Positions 44,225 through 53,588 are shown, numbered from the stretch's first letter. The stretch: 64,000 bases of DNA from Methylophilus sp. Leaf416 (GCF_001424665.1 NZ_LMQS01000001.1:311225-375224), one strand, 5' to 3'. Notes: generated by a model from the letters alone, not told the origin. Translations and numbers: made by a program.

Positions 44225-44599
44225 TTAGGCGGCTGCCTCAGTAGTGGCTGCAGGTGCGTCACCAACGATGGTTTTGGATTTTTCCTCTTTCATCATTGGG
44301 CTAGGTGCAGTTACTGCTGTTTTCGTCGAAATAGTCAGGTGACGTAATACAGCATCGTTAAATTTGAAGCCGTGTTCCAACTCTTCCAGCAACTCTTGGC
44401 TCACTTCAATATTCATCAGAACATAGTGTGCTTTGTGTACTTTTTGAATTGGGTAGGCAAGTTGACGACGGCCCCAGTCTTCCAGACGATGGATGTTGCC
44501 GCCATTGCCGGTGATTTGCGTACGGTAACGCTCAATCATCGCAGGCACTTGTTCACTCTGGTCAGGGTGGACAATAAATACGATTTCATAATGTCGCAT
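44225..44599 (-). CDS. rpsF: Ribosomal protein bS6
   Basis: 124-residue 30S protein starting [19 protein letters not shown], with the [22 protein letters not shown] motif. The last 25 residues form an Ala-rich tail; similar tails are modified with glutamate by RimK in some species, though none is visible here as a poly-Glu run. First gene of the operon rpsF-priB-rpsR-rplI; the 235 bp upstream hold no gene. Confidence 0.98.
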   Translation of the reverse strand: MRHYEIVFIVHPDQSEQVPAMIERYRTQITGNGGNIHRLEDWGRRQLAYPIQKVHKAHYVLMNIEVSQELLEELEHGFKFNDAVLRHLTISTKTAVTAPSPMMKEEKSKTIVGDAPAATTEAAA

Positions 44600-44835
44600 G
44601 AGATCTCCTTACGGTTAAAGCCACCCTAAATGCGAATCAGGTGTGGCAAGGTTGGAAAAGAGCGGGATTATAGACTATAAGTCCAGTTTGAATCAAGGAC
44701 TTATCTTGAATGCCTCAAAGGGAGCTTAGTTTCGCCAGGTGGAAAAATACCTGGCATCAGGAATTTCAAAGAAAACCGGAAAAGTTTGCTTGCCAGAATT
44801 AAATTTACCAATGCTTTAAAGCACTTTTTCTTAAA

Positions 44836-45180
44836 TCACTTTTGAATTTTATTCTCAAGCTCTTTATCTTCTTTGGGTAGGTAATATGGGTCAGCCACAT
44901 ACCCGGGGCCCTTCATGATAATAATCACCACCAAGCCTATGATCATGGCACCGATAAAAAACCAGAACGTGAATAGCAAACCCAAAAACATGGAGGTGCG
45001 CTCAAGGTTCTGCGTCAGCAATTCGCCTTGCTGCCACCACGTATAGACTAGCGGGCTGGCAAATACCAGTGTTCCCAGTAACCACCACTTTGGCAGTTTC
45101 TTTAATAACTGCCATTCTTTATGGCTTGGGTAACGCACACCATTCGGAAGCTTGTTCAACAATCCCATCTCATTACTCAC
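44836..45180 (-). CDS. Two-helix membrane protein of unknown function
   Basis: 114-residue protein with two clear transmembrane helices (about 33-48, WWLLGTLVFASPLVYTW, and 64-88, MFLGLLFTFWFFIGAMIIG). Both ends are charged; the C terminus has MKGPGYVADPYYLPKEDKELE. No family was recognised. It is divergent from the epsA-like gene, sharing an upstream region with a 14-bp direct repeat. Confidence 0.65.
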   Translation of the reverse strand: MSNEMGLLNKLPNGVRYPSHKEWQLLKKLPKWWLLGTLVFASPLVYTWWQQGELLTQNLERTSMFLGLLFTFWFFIGAMIIGLVVIIIMKGPGYVADPYYLPKEDKELENKIQK

Positions 45181-45214
45181 TTAAGCTACTTAACTTGGTA
45201 GACACTAAAAATAG

Positions 45215-45271
45215 TGATTGTTTCATTCTAATCCAGTGTCATTCAGATCTTCTTAAATGATTGTTTCATTC
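45215..45271. repeat. 14-bp direct repeat upstream of epsA
   Basis: TGATTGTTTCATTC occurs at 45215-45228 and again at 45258-45271, exactly 43 bp apart, which is four helical turns. The pair lies in the divergent promoter region of the two-helix membrane protein and epsA and could bind a regulator twice on the same face of the DNA. Confidence 0.55.
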
Positions 45272-45392
45272 GATGAGCTTGGCTCTTCATAAAATCTCAT
45301 ATTAAAGAAACCCAGAATTCAGCCGTAAAAAACTCAGACCATGAATATTCACGGGCAAAGTTCGCCCTGAGCATAACAACTGAGGTGGCTTC

Positions 45393-46172
45393 ATGCAGGC
45401 ACAAAAAAAACAAACTCATTGGGAAGGCGTCTTGCATGCCATACAGACTTCCTATGCCATTAAACGCCATGTTGACCTGTTTAACTGGCTGAAACAGGAC
45501 ATTCATCCACTGATGCGTCACGATGTACTGCTTGCCGCATGGGGCAATTTCAGCACAGGTGACCTGCATTTTGATGTGTGCTCATCATTACCGGACGTGA
45601 CAACACAATGCCTGTTACAAGACTCAGCCATCGTAAATTACCTGATGTGCAACCTGTACAAACGCTGGATTGAAAACGAAGAAAAGTGGTATGTCGTTAA
45701 TCAATTCGATGCCAATGGCATTTATACACAATCGCCCAACCCGTTTACCCAGCAATTGAAAAAGATGCACTCACTGATGGTGTATGGGGTTCGCGATACC
45801 CGCCGCCAGGCTGATTGCATTTATGTATTTTTTGACCGCAGCAAAGAATTTCATGTGCCGGACCAGTTATTAGGAATGATCATGCCGCACCTGGATGCAG
45901 CCACTCGCCGCGTTGAACACCTAAAGCCAATTGTGAAGGATGAAGACCTGCTCGATACTATGGCGCAAGGTGGATTATCAGATCGCGAGCAGGAAATTCT
46001 GCATTGGGTACGCAGCGGTAAAACCAATTTGGAAATCGGCATGATCCTGGAGATCAGTGCCAACACGGTTAAAAACCATCTAAAACGTATTTTCCAGAAA
46101 CTGGATGTTTCGTGTCGTGCCCAGGCGGTAGCCAAAACAGGTACTGTGACGGCCTACTCCAAGCCTAACTAG
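45393..46172 (+). CDS. epsA: LuxR-type transcriptional regulator, EpsA family (PEP-CTERM/EPS-associated)
   Basis: 259-residue regulator. The N-terminal 180 residues (FNWLKQDIHPLMRHDVLLAAWGNF, partly given) match the EpsA family, first described next to a Methylobacillus exopolysaccharide cluster and often linked to exosortase B. The C-terminal LuxR/GerE helix-turn-helix reads LSDREQEILHWVRSGKTN and then IGMILEISANTVKNHLKRIF. No eps or exosortase genes are in the window, so it may act on targets elsewhere, perhaps including the PEP-CTERM protein at 53.6-54.3 kb. Its upstream direct repeat is a candidate binding site. Confidence 0.82.
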   Translation: MQAQKKQTHWEGVLHAIQTSYAIKRHVDLFNWLKQDIHPLMRHDVLLAAWGNFSTGDLHFDVCSSLPDVTTQCLLQDSAIVNYLMCNLYKRWIENEEKWYVVNQFDANGIYTQSPNPFTQQLKKMHSLMVYGVRDTRRQADCIYVFFDRSKEFHVPDQLLGMIMPHLDAATRRVEHLKPIVKDEDLLDTMAQGGLSDREQEILHWVRSGKTNLEIGMILEISANTVKNHLKRIFQKLDVSCRAQAVAKTGTVTAYSKPN

Positions 46173-46185
46173 GCTAGCCCCATAT

Positions 46186-46623
46186 TTAATCCCGACCAGT
46201 AAAGCGCTGAATATCACGCATTTGCCGTTTGGTGGGGCGGCCAACACCCCGATCCCGTTCGGCAAAGTGATCGGCGCCGCTTTCCTGGGCCTGTTGCCGC
46301 ACACGCAGACTTTCTTCCGTTTCGCGGTAAAGCAAGGCTGCTTCTGGCGCTCCACGACGCACATTACTAAGCGCTAGCACTTCAACTTCTATTTGCATGT
46401 CTTTGTTTTTGATGCTGACGCGCATACCCGGCTTCATCTCCCTGGCATTTTTGGCGCGGTCACCATCTACCCGCACCTTACCGCCATCCACCGCATCTGC
46501 TGCCAGGCTACGCGTTTTAAAAAAGCGTGCCGCCCATAACCATTTATCCAGGCGGCAACTGTCGTTTTGGTCATTCTCTGACGTGGCTTTTTTATCTGCT
46601 TTTTGGTTGTGTGCTCTGGCCAT
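46186..46623 (-). CDS. hslR: S4-domain ribosome-associated heat shock protein Hsp15
   Basis: 145-residue RNA-binding protein. The S4 domain reads CRLDKWLWAARFFKTRSLAADAV and GGKVRVDGDRAKNAREMKPG. A basic C-terminal tail with VGRPTKRQMRDIQRF is typical of Hsp15, which rescues stalled 50S subunits carrying peptidyl-tRNA. It is 8 bp after the LonH-type protease gene, suggesting a protein-quality function for this operon end. Confidence 0.93.
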   Translation of the reverse strand: MARAHNQKADKKATSENDQNDSCRLDKWLWAARFFKTRSLAADAVDGGKVRVDGDRAKNAREMKPGMRVSIKNKDMQIEVEVLALSNVRRGAPEAALLYRETEESLRVRQQAQESGADHFAERDRGVGRPTKRQMRDIQRFTGRD

Positions 46624-46631
46624 TATCTTTA

Positions 46632-48797
46632 TTAAGGCTTGCTTGTGTCAGCCTGCTGTTGAATGTAAGCCATGTGCGCCTGATTGCGTTCCAGGGTGGC
46701 TCTGAAGCTAGCGAGCACCGTTTGCGCGCGCGCCATCAGCGTATTACCGGTGTAAGTACCATCCGCCTCTTGTGTGCCTGCTTCACTATTGGTGAGGTAG
46801 GCAATCCCTTCCAGCACATGATCGATGGTGATAATTTTGAACATGCCATTATTAACTGCCGTCACTACGCTTTCATCCAGAATCAAATGACGCTGATTAC
46901 GTTTCGGGATAATGACGCCCTGCTCTCCATTCAAGCCCAATGCCTGGCAAACTCGGAAATAACCTTCAATTTTTTCGTTGACGCCACCAATTGGCATCAC
47001 TTCACCAAACTGGTTGAGGGCACCTGTGACCGCGATGCCCTGCTTGATAGGCAAGCCGGTCAATGCCGACAATAATGCAAACAATTCCGCGCATGAGGCG
47101 GAGTCGCCTTCAACGCCGTTGTATTCCTGCTCAAACACTAATGAAGCACTCAGGCTTAATGGTGCCAGTGCCCAAAAGCTGGCGCTTAACCAGTTTTGCA
47201 GAATATAGATGCCTTTATCGTGGCTAGGACCACTCATCTCGACCTCGCGGTCAATATTAATCACTCCGCTACGGCCAGGGTAACAGCGTGCAGTAATCCG
47301 AATCGGCGAGCCAAAACTGGCATCGCCCAATTCAATATGGGTTAAGCCATTCACCTGGCCGACCACGTCGCCATGGACCTGAATTAATAGTTCATTATCA
47401 ATAATCGAATCACGGATTTGTGCTTCAAAAAACTGTTGGCGCAACAGGCGTGCAGATAATGCCTGATTCACATGCGTATCTGTCACCAGACGCTCATCCC
47501 CGGCTGCGGCTGCACTTTCATGCATAAGTTGATCCAGGTGTGCAAAGCGGATACTGAAGCGGCTTTGATCTTCTTCCAGCCTGTGCATGAATTGCAGCAA
47601 CACATTGACGGCTGCACCACTAAAATGCGGCAGCGCTTGCTGCTGGCATTTTTGTGCGATATAGCCTGCCACCCAGGCATAATTTTCCAGCGTCGCCGAC
47701 ACCCGGTCCTCAAACTCGACCTTGACCGGGAAAAAATCAAAGAAATCCGGCTGGGCTTCCAGGCAATCATAATAATCTTCGCGGCTGGCAATCATGATCA
47801 GCTTCACATTCACAGGCAACGCACTTTGACGATTACCGCCTGTACCTTGTTGCGCATGGTTGGCCCAGTCTTCGATCTGAATCTCATGATTACGCATCAA
47901 ACGGTACAGCTTCTCCAGCAAGGCACCGCCGTTACTTTCATCCTGCATCAGGTCACGCAAATGCAACATCAGCATGCCGCCGTCGGCGTGGTGCAAACTA
48001 CCGGCACGCAAGCGTAAAAACTCAGGCCATTGCGCTGCTTCACCGGCAGCGCTCTCCAGCGTGCCAAACAAGGCAGCAAAGCCAGGGTCTTTTTCTTCCA
48101 CGATAGGCTGCTTAACCCCTGCAGTCAGGTTGGCGCGCTGATCCACCAGCAGATTGACTCTAAAGCGCGACAAAAAGCCTTCATTCACCAGGCCATCCGC
48201 ATTATTTTCGGGTTCATTGCCTAATTGTTGCCAAGCCTGCAAATAGGCCAAAATTTCAGGCTTGATCACATTGAAAAGTGGAGATAATTTGGCGCTGCTC
48301 AGCTGCGCGCGCATGCTATCGATACGCTCTTCCAGCCAAACTTCAGCCAGCGAAAGATTGGCTTGCCCATTGCTATCCAGCCACTGTGGCATTTCTGCCA
48401 TCAGCGTCTTGATAAATATATCCATTACCGTACGCAGCTGTGAACCCAGCCCGGCGGGAAGCTTGATGTAATTAACACCGGATTGCTGGCTAAAATCGTA
48501 TAAGGCGACCAGGTCTGTGAGTGAAGTATCAATACCGGTCACGGCTGCCGCTTTCATGGCGGCCATGGTCAGCCCGGCACGGCCGGAGCCTGGTGTACCC
48601 TGCACCAGCACATTGCAACCGGACTGCTGCATCGACAACCCCATCATCAGCGTTTTCTGTGCTTCGGGCTGGAGCTTCCAGCCATAATCGGTAAGGCTTA
48701 AGTCGCTGGCTTCCAGCAGCGTTTCGGTTGATTCAAACGACATCGGCGACAGTTTGTAAGAAACGGTCAGTTCATTAGGGTTTAATACTTGCATCAT
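46632..48797 (-). CDS. Lon-like protease, LonB/LonH type with degenerate P-loop
   Basis: 721-residue protein of the COG1067 Lon-like group (related to E. coli YcbZ/LonH). The C-terminal protease domain has the Ser-Lys pair: GDSASCAELFALLSALTG with the catalytic Ser and GGVNEKIEGYF with the Lys. The N-terminal ATPase-like region reads QGTPGSGRAGL, where the usual GKT/S of Walker A is replaced by RAG, so ATP use is doubtful. Its ATG overlaps the moaE stop by 4 bp. It probably degrades damaged or specific proteins in the cytoplasm. Confidence 0.9.
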   Translation of the reverse strand: MMQVLNPNELTVSYKLSPMSFESTETLLEASDLSLTDYGWKLQPEAQKTLMMGLSMQQSGCNVLVQGTPGSGRAGLTMAAMKAAAVTGIDTSLTDLVALYDFSQQSGVNYIKLPAGLGSQLRTVMDIFIKTLMAEMPQWLDSNGQANLSLAEVWLEERIDSMRAQLSSAKLSPLFNVIKPEILAYLQAWQQLGNEPENNADGLVNEGFLSRFRVNLLVDQRANLTAGVKQPIVEEKDPGFAALFGTLESAAGEAAQWPEFLRLRAGSLHHADGGMLMLHLRDLMQDESNGGALLEKLYRLMRNHEIQIEDWANHAQQGTGGNRQSALPVNVKLIMIASREDYYDCLEAQPDFFDFFPVKVEFEDRVSATLENYAWVAGYIAQKCQQQALPHFSGAAVNVLLQFMHRLEEDQSRFSIRFAHLDQLMHESAAAAGDERLVTDTHVNQALSARLLRQQFFEAQIRDSIIDNELLIQVHGDVVGQVNGLTHIELGDASFGSPIRITARCYPGRSGVINIDREVEMSGPSHDKGIYILQNWLSASFWALAPLSLSASLVFEQEYNGVEGDSASCAELFALLSALTGLPIKQGIAVTGALNQFGEVMPIGGVNEKIEGYFRVCQALGLNGEQGVIIPKRNQRHLILDESVVTAVNNGMFKIITIDHVLEGIAYLTNSEAGTQEADGTYTGNTLMARAQTVLASFRATLERNQAHMAYIQQQADTSKP

Positions 48798-49285
48798 GTA
48801 GGTGACTTTCCATTATTCTTTTGCCACTGTTGTTTGGCATGTTCATCGGTCGCACGGGCTTCTACCCAGCGCTCACCAAAATCGCCTATTTCTTTTTTCC
48901 AGAAAGGTGCTTCTGTTTTTAAATAATCCATCATGAAAGCACAAGCTTCGAATGCCGCCTGCCTGTGCAGGCTGGTAGTCGCGACCAGCACGATCTGTGC
49001 TTGTGCAGCCAATGATCCCACACGGTGGATCAAGCGTATCCCCAGCAATGGCCATCGCTGGCAAGCCTGTTCGGCGATGCGCTGCAAAGCGGCTTCCGTC
49101 ATGCCCGGATAGTGTTCAATGACCATTTCATCCAGTTTGCCATCTGCCGATAAATCTCGCACCATGCCGATAAAGTTGACCAATGCCCCCGCCTGCGGCG
49201 TGGCCGCTTTTAGCTGCTGCAACTCAGCCCCGGTATCAAAATCCTCCGGCTGTACAGAAATCTTGAGATACACAGGCGCGCTCAA
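48794..49285 (-). CDS. moaE: Molybdopterin synthase catalytic subunit
   Basis: 163-residue large subunit of molybdopterin synthase, which adds two sulfurs to cyclic pyranopterin monophosphate. Motifs: GALVNFIGMVRD, VIEHYPGMTEAALQ, IRLIHRVGSL and the catalytic-lysine region YLKTEAPFWKKE. It begins 2 bp after moaD and overlaps the next gene by 4 bp. Confidence 0.96.
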   Translation of the reverse strand: MSAPVYLKISVQPEDFDTGAELQQLKAATPQAGALVNFIGMVRDLSADGKLDEMVIEHYPGMTEAALQRIAEQACQRWPLLGIRLIHRVGSLAAQAQIVLVATTSLHRQAAFEACAFMMDYLKTEAPFWKKEIGDFGERWVEARATDEHAKQQWQKNNGKSPT

Positions 49286-49287
49286 GC

Positions 49288-49545
49288 TTAGCCTCCTGTC
49301 ACCGGCGGGAAAAATGCCACTTCATCGCCTTCGTCCATGGTCGCCATATCATCAACCAGTTCATGGTTAATTGCAGCACGTACCACGCCACTGCCGTTAA
49401 ACAGTTTCTGCCAGGTTTCACCGCGTGTAGACAGCCATGACTTCAAGGCGATAATAGTCTCTATACCCTCAGGCAACACCACATCTTCGGACGAGTAATT
49501 AACAACTTCCTTGATGCGTGCAAAATACAAAATGGTGATCTTCAT
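49288..49545 (-). CDS. moaD: Molybdopterin synthase sulfur carrier subunit
   Basis: 85-residue ubiquitin-fold protein ending in the functional Gly-Gly (FFPPVTGG), which is thiocarboxylated to donate sulfur to MoaE. N terminus MKITILYFARIKEVV and the AINHELVDD segment are typical. Its start overlaps the rmuC stop (4 bp). The genes for the early Moco steps are not in this window. Confidence 0.95.
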   Translation of the reverse strand: MKITILYFARIKEVVNYSSEDVVLPEGIETIIALKSWLSTRGETWQKLFNGSGVVRAAINHELVDDMATMDEGDEVAFFPPVTGG

Positions 49546-50918
49546 GACGGGTTACTCTTCTCAATTTCTTCTAGTTCATCCAGCAGTTCCAACGTACCCA
49601 ATCCTTCTTCCTGAGCCAGCTCCACTTTTTCAATCTGGGCAAAGCGCCGGGTAATCTTCTGGCTGCTGATATGCACATCCTGGGCATTTTCATGCGCCTG
49701 GCGGATATTATCAGCCAGTTTTTTCATGCGCGTATCAAAGCGGTTAAAGTCTTTGCTGAGCTTGCCGAGTTCATCTTTAATGATATGCACCTGCTTACGC
49801 ATTTCCACATCTTTCAACACGGCGCGGGCAGTATTCAGCACGGCCATCAGGGTAGTTGGTGATACCAGCCACACACGTTTCTGCATGGCATAATCCACGA
49901 CTTCGCTATGGTAGGCGTGAATCTCGGCAAACACCGCCTCAGCCGGGATAAACATCACCGCGCCATCCGAGGTTTCATTGGCAATAATGTATTTATGACT
50001 GATATCGTCGATATGTTTCCTGATGTCCGCCTTAAACTGTTTCCCTGCTTGCGCCTGCAATACTTCGCCCAGGCTGCTTTCATACATGCGATGGTAATTT
50101 TCGAGCGGGAATTTGCTATCCACCGCCACAGTCCCTGTTGGTTCAGGCAGGAACAACGCGCAATCCACGCGTGCGCCATTACTGAAAGTGTGCTGCATTG
50201 CAAAACTGTTGCTGGGCAGCACATTGCGCACCAGCCCCTCCAGTTGCACTTCACCAAAGGCGCCACGGCTGCGTTTGTCGCCCAATAACTCCTGCAAGCT
50301 GACCATGTTGACGCTAAGACCGTCAATTTTCTTTTGTGCTTCATCAATGGTCGCCAGGCGCGCCATCACGCTGACAAAAGTCTCGTTGGTTTTCTTGAAT
50401 CCGGCTTCCAGCCGCTCGGAAACCTTGCCGCTCATTTCCTCAAGGCGCGAATCTACAATCTTGGTCAGCGCTTCAACGCTTTGCGACAATGTTTGTGTGG
50501 TCGTTTGCAATGCAGTCTTCAGCATGTTTTGCTGCGATATGCCTTGTTCAGCCAGGCCATTACGCAAACTCAGGCTGAGTTGCTCTGTGCTTTGGGTTAA
50601 ATGATCACGCTGGGCAACCTGTAGCTCCTGCATGGCGACGCGCAATGTCTGCATGGATTCGCGCGTGGCGGTCAATTCTTGTGACAGTTGCGCACGCAAA
50701 CGGTCCTGCTGGTCAGCGTTCAGGCTTTGCAATCTATCTGCCAGCAGATTGAGAGATTGATGCATTTCCCCCATCATCAGGCGATGCTTTTCTTCAAGTT
50801 GCTGTGAAAGCAATAACGCCAGGGCTTGCTGTGAGTTCTGTTGCTGCTTGCGTGAATGCCAGAGCAGAATGCCGATAATCAGCAGTAATAACAGTAATTG
50901 AATAATTTGAAGTGCCAT
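49542..50918 (-). CDS. rmuC: DNA recombination protein RmuC
   Basis: 458-residue protein with an N-terminal membrane helix (ALQIIQLLLLLLIIGILLW), a long coiled coil (about 40-210) and the RmuC nuclease-like domain: LLGDKRSRGAFGEVQLE, ALFLPEPTGTVAVDSKFPLENY (in part) and AVFAEIHAY. RmuC limits DNA inversions and rearrangements. The ATG at 50918 was chosen; a GTG at 50951 would overlap a possible TATAAT promoter element. First gene of the rmuC-moaD-moaE-protease-hslR operon. Confidence 0.92.
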   Translation of the reverse strand: MALQIIQLLLLLLIIGILLWHSRKQQQNSQQALALLLSQQLEEKHRLMMGEMHQSLNLLADRLQSLNADQQDRLRAQLSQELTATRESMQTLRVAMQELQVAQRDHLTQSTEQLSLSLRNGLAEQGISQQNMLKTALQTTTQTLSQSVEALTKIVDSRLEEMSGKVSERLEAGFKKTNETFVSVMARLATIDEAQKKIDGLSVNMVSLQELLGDKRSRGAFGEVQLEGLVRNVLPSNSFAMQHTFSNGARVDCALFLPEPTGTVAVDSKFPLENYHRMYESSLGEVLQAQAGKQFKADIRKHIDDISHKYIIANETSDGAVMFIPAEAVFAEIHAYHSEVVDYAMQKRVWLVSPTTLMAVLNTARAVLKDVEMRKQVHIIKDELGKLSKDFNRFDTRMKKLADNIRQAHENAQDVHISSQKITRRFAQIEKVELAQEEGLGTLELLDELEEIEKSNPS

Positions 50919-51045
50919 GACGGCATTATAGCCGATGACAATAGCAGCCACATGGACTCAGGAAAATAACGACTAAAGGGGTTGCGTCTCCCGGCACGGG
51001 AGACTCTTAAAGGTTAAGTATGAATACTTTTAAGCGAGGCACTTA

Positions 51046-51792
51046 CTAATGATTGTGCTCTTGCAAGCCAGGTGCACCATGCGCACGCGCCAGCCACTGC
51101 ATTTCTGATGGGTTATGTTCCATGTCACCGAGGTCGGCATAATCCACATGCTGGTAATTGCTTAATGTCGCCAGTGTTGCCTTCGGCGGCTTGGCAGCAT
51201 CGGTGGCAGCAAGCGCTCCGGTTTGCAAAGCTTGCATCCGGATGGTGACTGTATGCTCGGGATAGTGGTATTGCACTGTAAATGGCAATTTCAGCGCAGG
51301 CATCCACAATACTTCTGTACGCACACCGTTACCTAGTTCACCAGCATACTTTTCCACATCCTGGCCATATTGCTGTTGCTTGTCTGCCGGTATTTTTTTT
51401 AACTTCGCCAACTCTTCATCAGTGATCAGTTGTGACTTCACCTGCCAGATTTGCGCATCGGTTTTAATCGCCAGCAGTTTCAAGTCTACATCTGAATAAT
51501 CAATGGCGCGGCCATCTTCGTGCATCAGGTAACTGTAGTTAAATTGCCCGGCCGGCTTTTTCATCCACAGGCTACTATTGTGTGCTGGCTGGCCATTCTG
51601 GTACAGGTGGCGGATCTCGACCTGGTCGTCTTCACGCATTAACCACCACTGCAAGCGTTTCGCTGAAGCAGCTGTGCAAGGTGTCGTGCACTGTGTCGTT
51701 TCAAAACGTGCATTGACGATTTCTTCTGCAATACTTGCTTTGGCAGCCATCATCAACACTGTCGCTAATCCTAGCGTTTGAATTATTTTCAT
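51046..51792 (-). CDS. Secreted protein of unknown function
   Basis: 248-residue protein whose signal peptide (MKIIQTLGLATVLMMAAKASIA) is followed by a mature part starting EEIVNARFETTQC. A paired Cys motif, TTQCTTPC, probably forms a periplasmic disulfide. YQNGQPAHNSSLWMKKP and AIDYSDVDLKLL are the most distinctive stretches. The C terminus ends with two His (QEHNH). The start at 51792 follows GATGGAAAAAAGT. No family was recognised. It is downstream of phoA and could be part of a phosphate-related unit, but 218 bp separate them. Confidence 0.7.
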   Translation of the reverse strand: MKIIQTLGLATVLMMAAKASIAEEIVNARFETTQCTTPCTAASAKRLQWWLMREDDQVEIRHLYQNGQPAHNSSLWMKKPAGQFNYSYLMHEDGRAIDYSDVDLKLLAIKTDAQIWQVKSQLITDEELAKLKKIPADKQQQYGQDVEKYAGELGNGVRTEVLWMPALKLPFTVQYHYPEHTVTIRMQALQTGALAATDAAKPPKATLATLSNYQHVDYADLGDMEHNPSEMQWLARAHGAPGLQEHNH

Positions 51793-51862
51793 ACTTTTTT
51801 CCATCATGTGGCACAGGGCGACACATTGCCGCCCTGTATTGCAAAACACCTAAACTAGGTAC

Positions 51863-52008
51863 GGACACTTTCTTAAAGAACCCGGAAGTGAGCGAGCGGG
51901 ATAAAGTACAAGGCGCACGACACGCAAAAACCGGAATGTACATGAGTACATGAGGATTTTGAGTACCGCGCAACGCAATAATTTGCCCGCGCAGCCACTT
52001 GGCTCCTC
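51863..52008. repeat. Possible dispersed repeat between phoA and the secreted unknown
   Basis: This 146-bp stretch has no gene. It contains GTGAGCGAGCGGGATAAAGT, the near-palindrome ATGTACATGAGTACAT and GAGTACCGCGCAACGC. The style recalls dispersed intergenic repeats of proteobacteria, in which a short palindrome is followed by a GAG-ATTTTGAG segment. The assignment rests on resemblance alone; only one copy was found in this window. Confidence 0.35.
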
Positions 52009-52010
52009 AA

Positions 52011-53552
52011 TTAATAACCAAAAGCGTCTTTCATCACTTGATAAATATAGCTTTGCTCTTGCACGCCATGTACCAGGTAAGATTTAGGACCCACCGCGTA
52101 AATCGCTACCTCTTCACCGGCGTGGGTTTCAGAGCTCAATGGCACCAAAGCTTCCTGGTGGAAATCAGGATCTTCAGTATCCACACCTGACATATCGACT
52201 ACACGACCGGCAGCAATCGCTTCGTTATACACAGCGTCGCCTGGTGAGTTGGTGTGGAAGCCAGGGCCGTTAGCAAAGCTCACAGTGGTGTAAGGCTTGC
52301 CGTCAGCCGCCAGGGTTGGCGCTGTTTTGCCAGGCTCAACGACCTTACCCAAAATCGGGTTGCCACGTTTCGGGTAACCACCGATAGTCAGTGTATGACT
52401 ATGGTCAGCCGTCACGATGATCAGCGTGTCGTTCAAGTTCACCTTGCTTGCGGCTTCGCGCACTGCGTCGGACAATGCCACTGCATCTTTAAATGTACGG
52501 TAAGCGTTACCTGCGTGTGATGCGTGGTCGATACGGCCACCTTCCACCATCAGGAAATAACCATTCTGGTTTTTCTTCAGGATATCAATCGCCTTGCCGG
52601 TCAATTCAGATAATGAAGGCTCGCCAGCGATATCGTTCGGACGGTCTTGTTCGTATTCCATATGTGATGGATTGAACAAACCGATCACCTTGTTGGTGGT
52701 CACTGGGTTCAATGCATCAAACCCGTTCTTGTCCTGAATATACACGCCACCAAACTTGCTCACATATTCTTGCGCCAGGTTACGGCCATCGGTACGACGA
52801 CCTTTGCTACCTTCAATATCAGTCACTGTATTTGGCAGGAAGTAGCTGCGGCCTCCACCAAACACCACATCAATACCATCACCAATCTTGCCGCTACCAA
52901 AGTTGTCTATCAGTTGCGCAGCTATGTCTTTCACGCCGTTAGTCGCAGCAGCGGATGACAGGTTGGAGTTCGCTTCCCAGTCGCGGTTTGAAATATGGGC
53001 ATAAGTTGCCGCTGGAGTTGCATGCGTAATACGCGCAGTAGACACCACGCCTGTAGATTTACCGGCAGCTTCAGCTTGTTCCAGGATAGTGGTTACCTTG
53101 CCAGCGTTGATCACAGATGGATTGGCTTCGTTTCTTGCCACAGACTGGTTCAGCGAAATAATGCCGTCATTGGTTTTCACACCAGAAATGATTGCCGTCA
53201 TGGTCGGGGCAGAATCAGAAGTCTGCTGGTTAGTAGAGTAAGTCTTGGATAAGGCTACGTAAGGAAACTCTTCAAATGACAAGCGGTTGCGTTCGCCATC
53301 TATGCCTTTTAACTGGCCCTCAAAAATACGGGCACCAGTTACAGTAGAGATACCCATACCATCCCCCACAAACAGGATGATGTTTTTAGCTTTTTTAGCA
53401 TTTGGCACCAGTTTTTTGCTGTCATTCAGGCTGGCAGCGCCATCATTCAGCCAGAACTGTGCATCTTCAGCCAGGGCAACGTTAGTAAGTGCGATTTGTG
53501 AGCCCAGTAGCATGGCAACCACGGCAGTGCGTTTCAAGTTTAAAAAGTCCAT
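52011..53552 (-). CDS. phoA: Alkaline phosphatase
   Basis: 513-residue periplasmic phosphomonoesterase precursor with a signal peptide ending near VALA. The first metal motif IILFVGDGMG and the nucleophile motif TSDSAPTMTAIISG (Ser in DSA) are typical of the PhoA family, as are MVEGGRIDHASHAG and VTADHSHTLTIGG for the zinc sites. It releases phosphate from organic esters. No pho box was recognised upstream. It is 36 bp downstream of the PEP-CTERM gene. Confidence 0.95.
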   Translation of the reverse strand: MDFLNLKRTAVVAMLLGSQIALTNVALAEDAQFWLNDGAASLNDSKKLVPNAKKAKNIILFVGDGMGISTVTGARIFEGQLKGIDGERNRLSFEEFPYVALSKTYSTNQQTSDSAPTMTAIISGVKTNDGIISLNQSVARNEANPSVINAGKVTTILEQAEAAGKSTGVVSTARITHATPAATYAHISNRDWEANSNLSSAAATNGVKDIAAQLIDNFGSGKIGDGIDVVFGGGRSYFLPNTVTDIEGSKGRRTDGRNLAQEYVSKFGGVYIQDKNGFDALNPVTTNKVIGLFNPSHMEYEQDRPNDIAGEPSLSELTGKAIDILKKNQNGYFLMVEGGRIDHASHAGNAYRTFKDAVALSDAVREAASKVNLNDTLIIVTADHSHTLTIGGYPKRGNPILGKVVEPGKTAPTLAADGKPYTTVSFANGPGFHTNSPGDAVYNEAIAAGRVVDMSGVDTEDPDFHQEALVPLSSETHAGEEVAIYAVGPKSYLVHGVQEQSYIYQVMKDAFGY

Positions 53553-53588
53553 GATGATTCCTTTATTTAGAGTTTATAGTATTTTTAA

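Noticed and set aside
47472-48017. 181-codon rightward ORF opposite the Lon-like protease
   Set aside because: Antisense to a gene with clear motifs; no ribosome binding site or recognisable domain.
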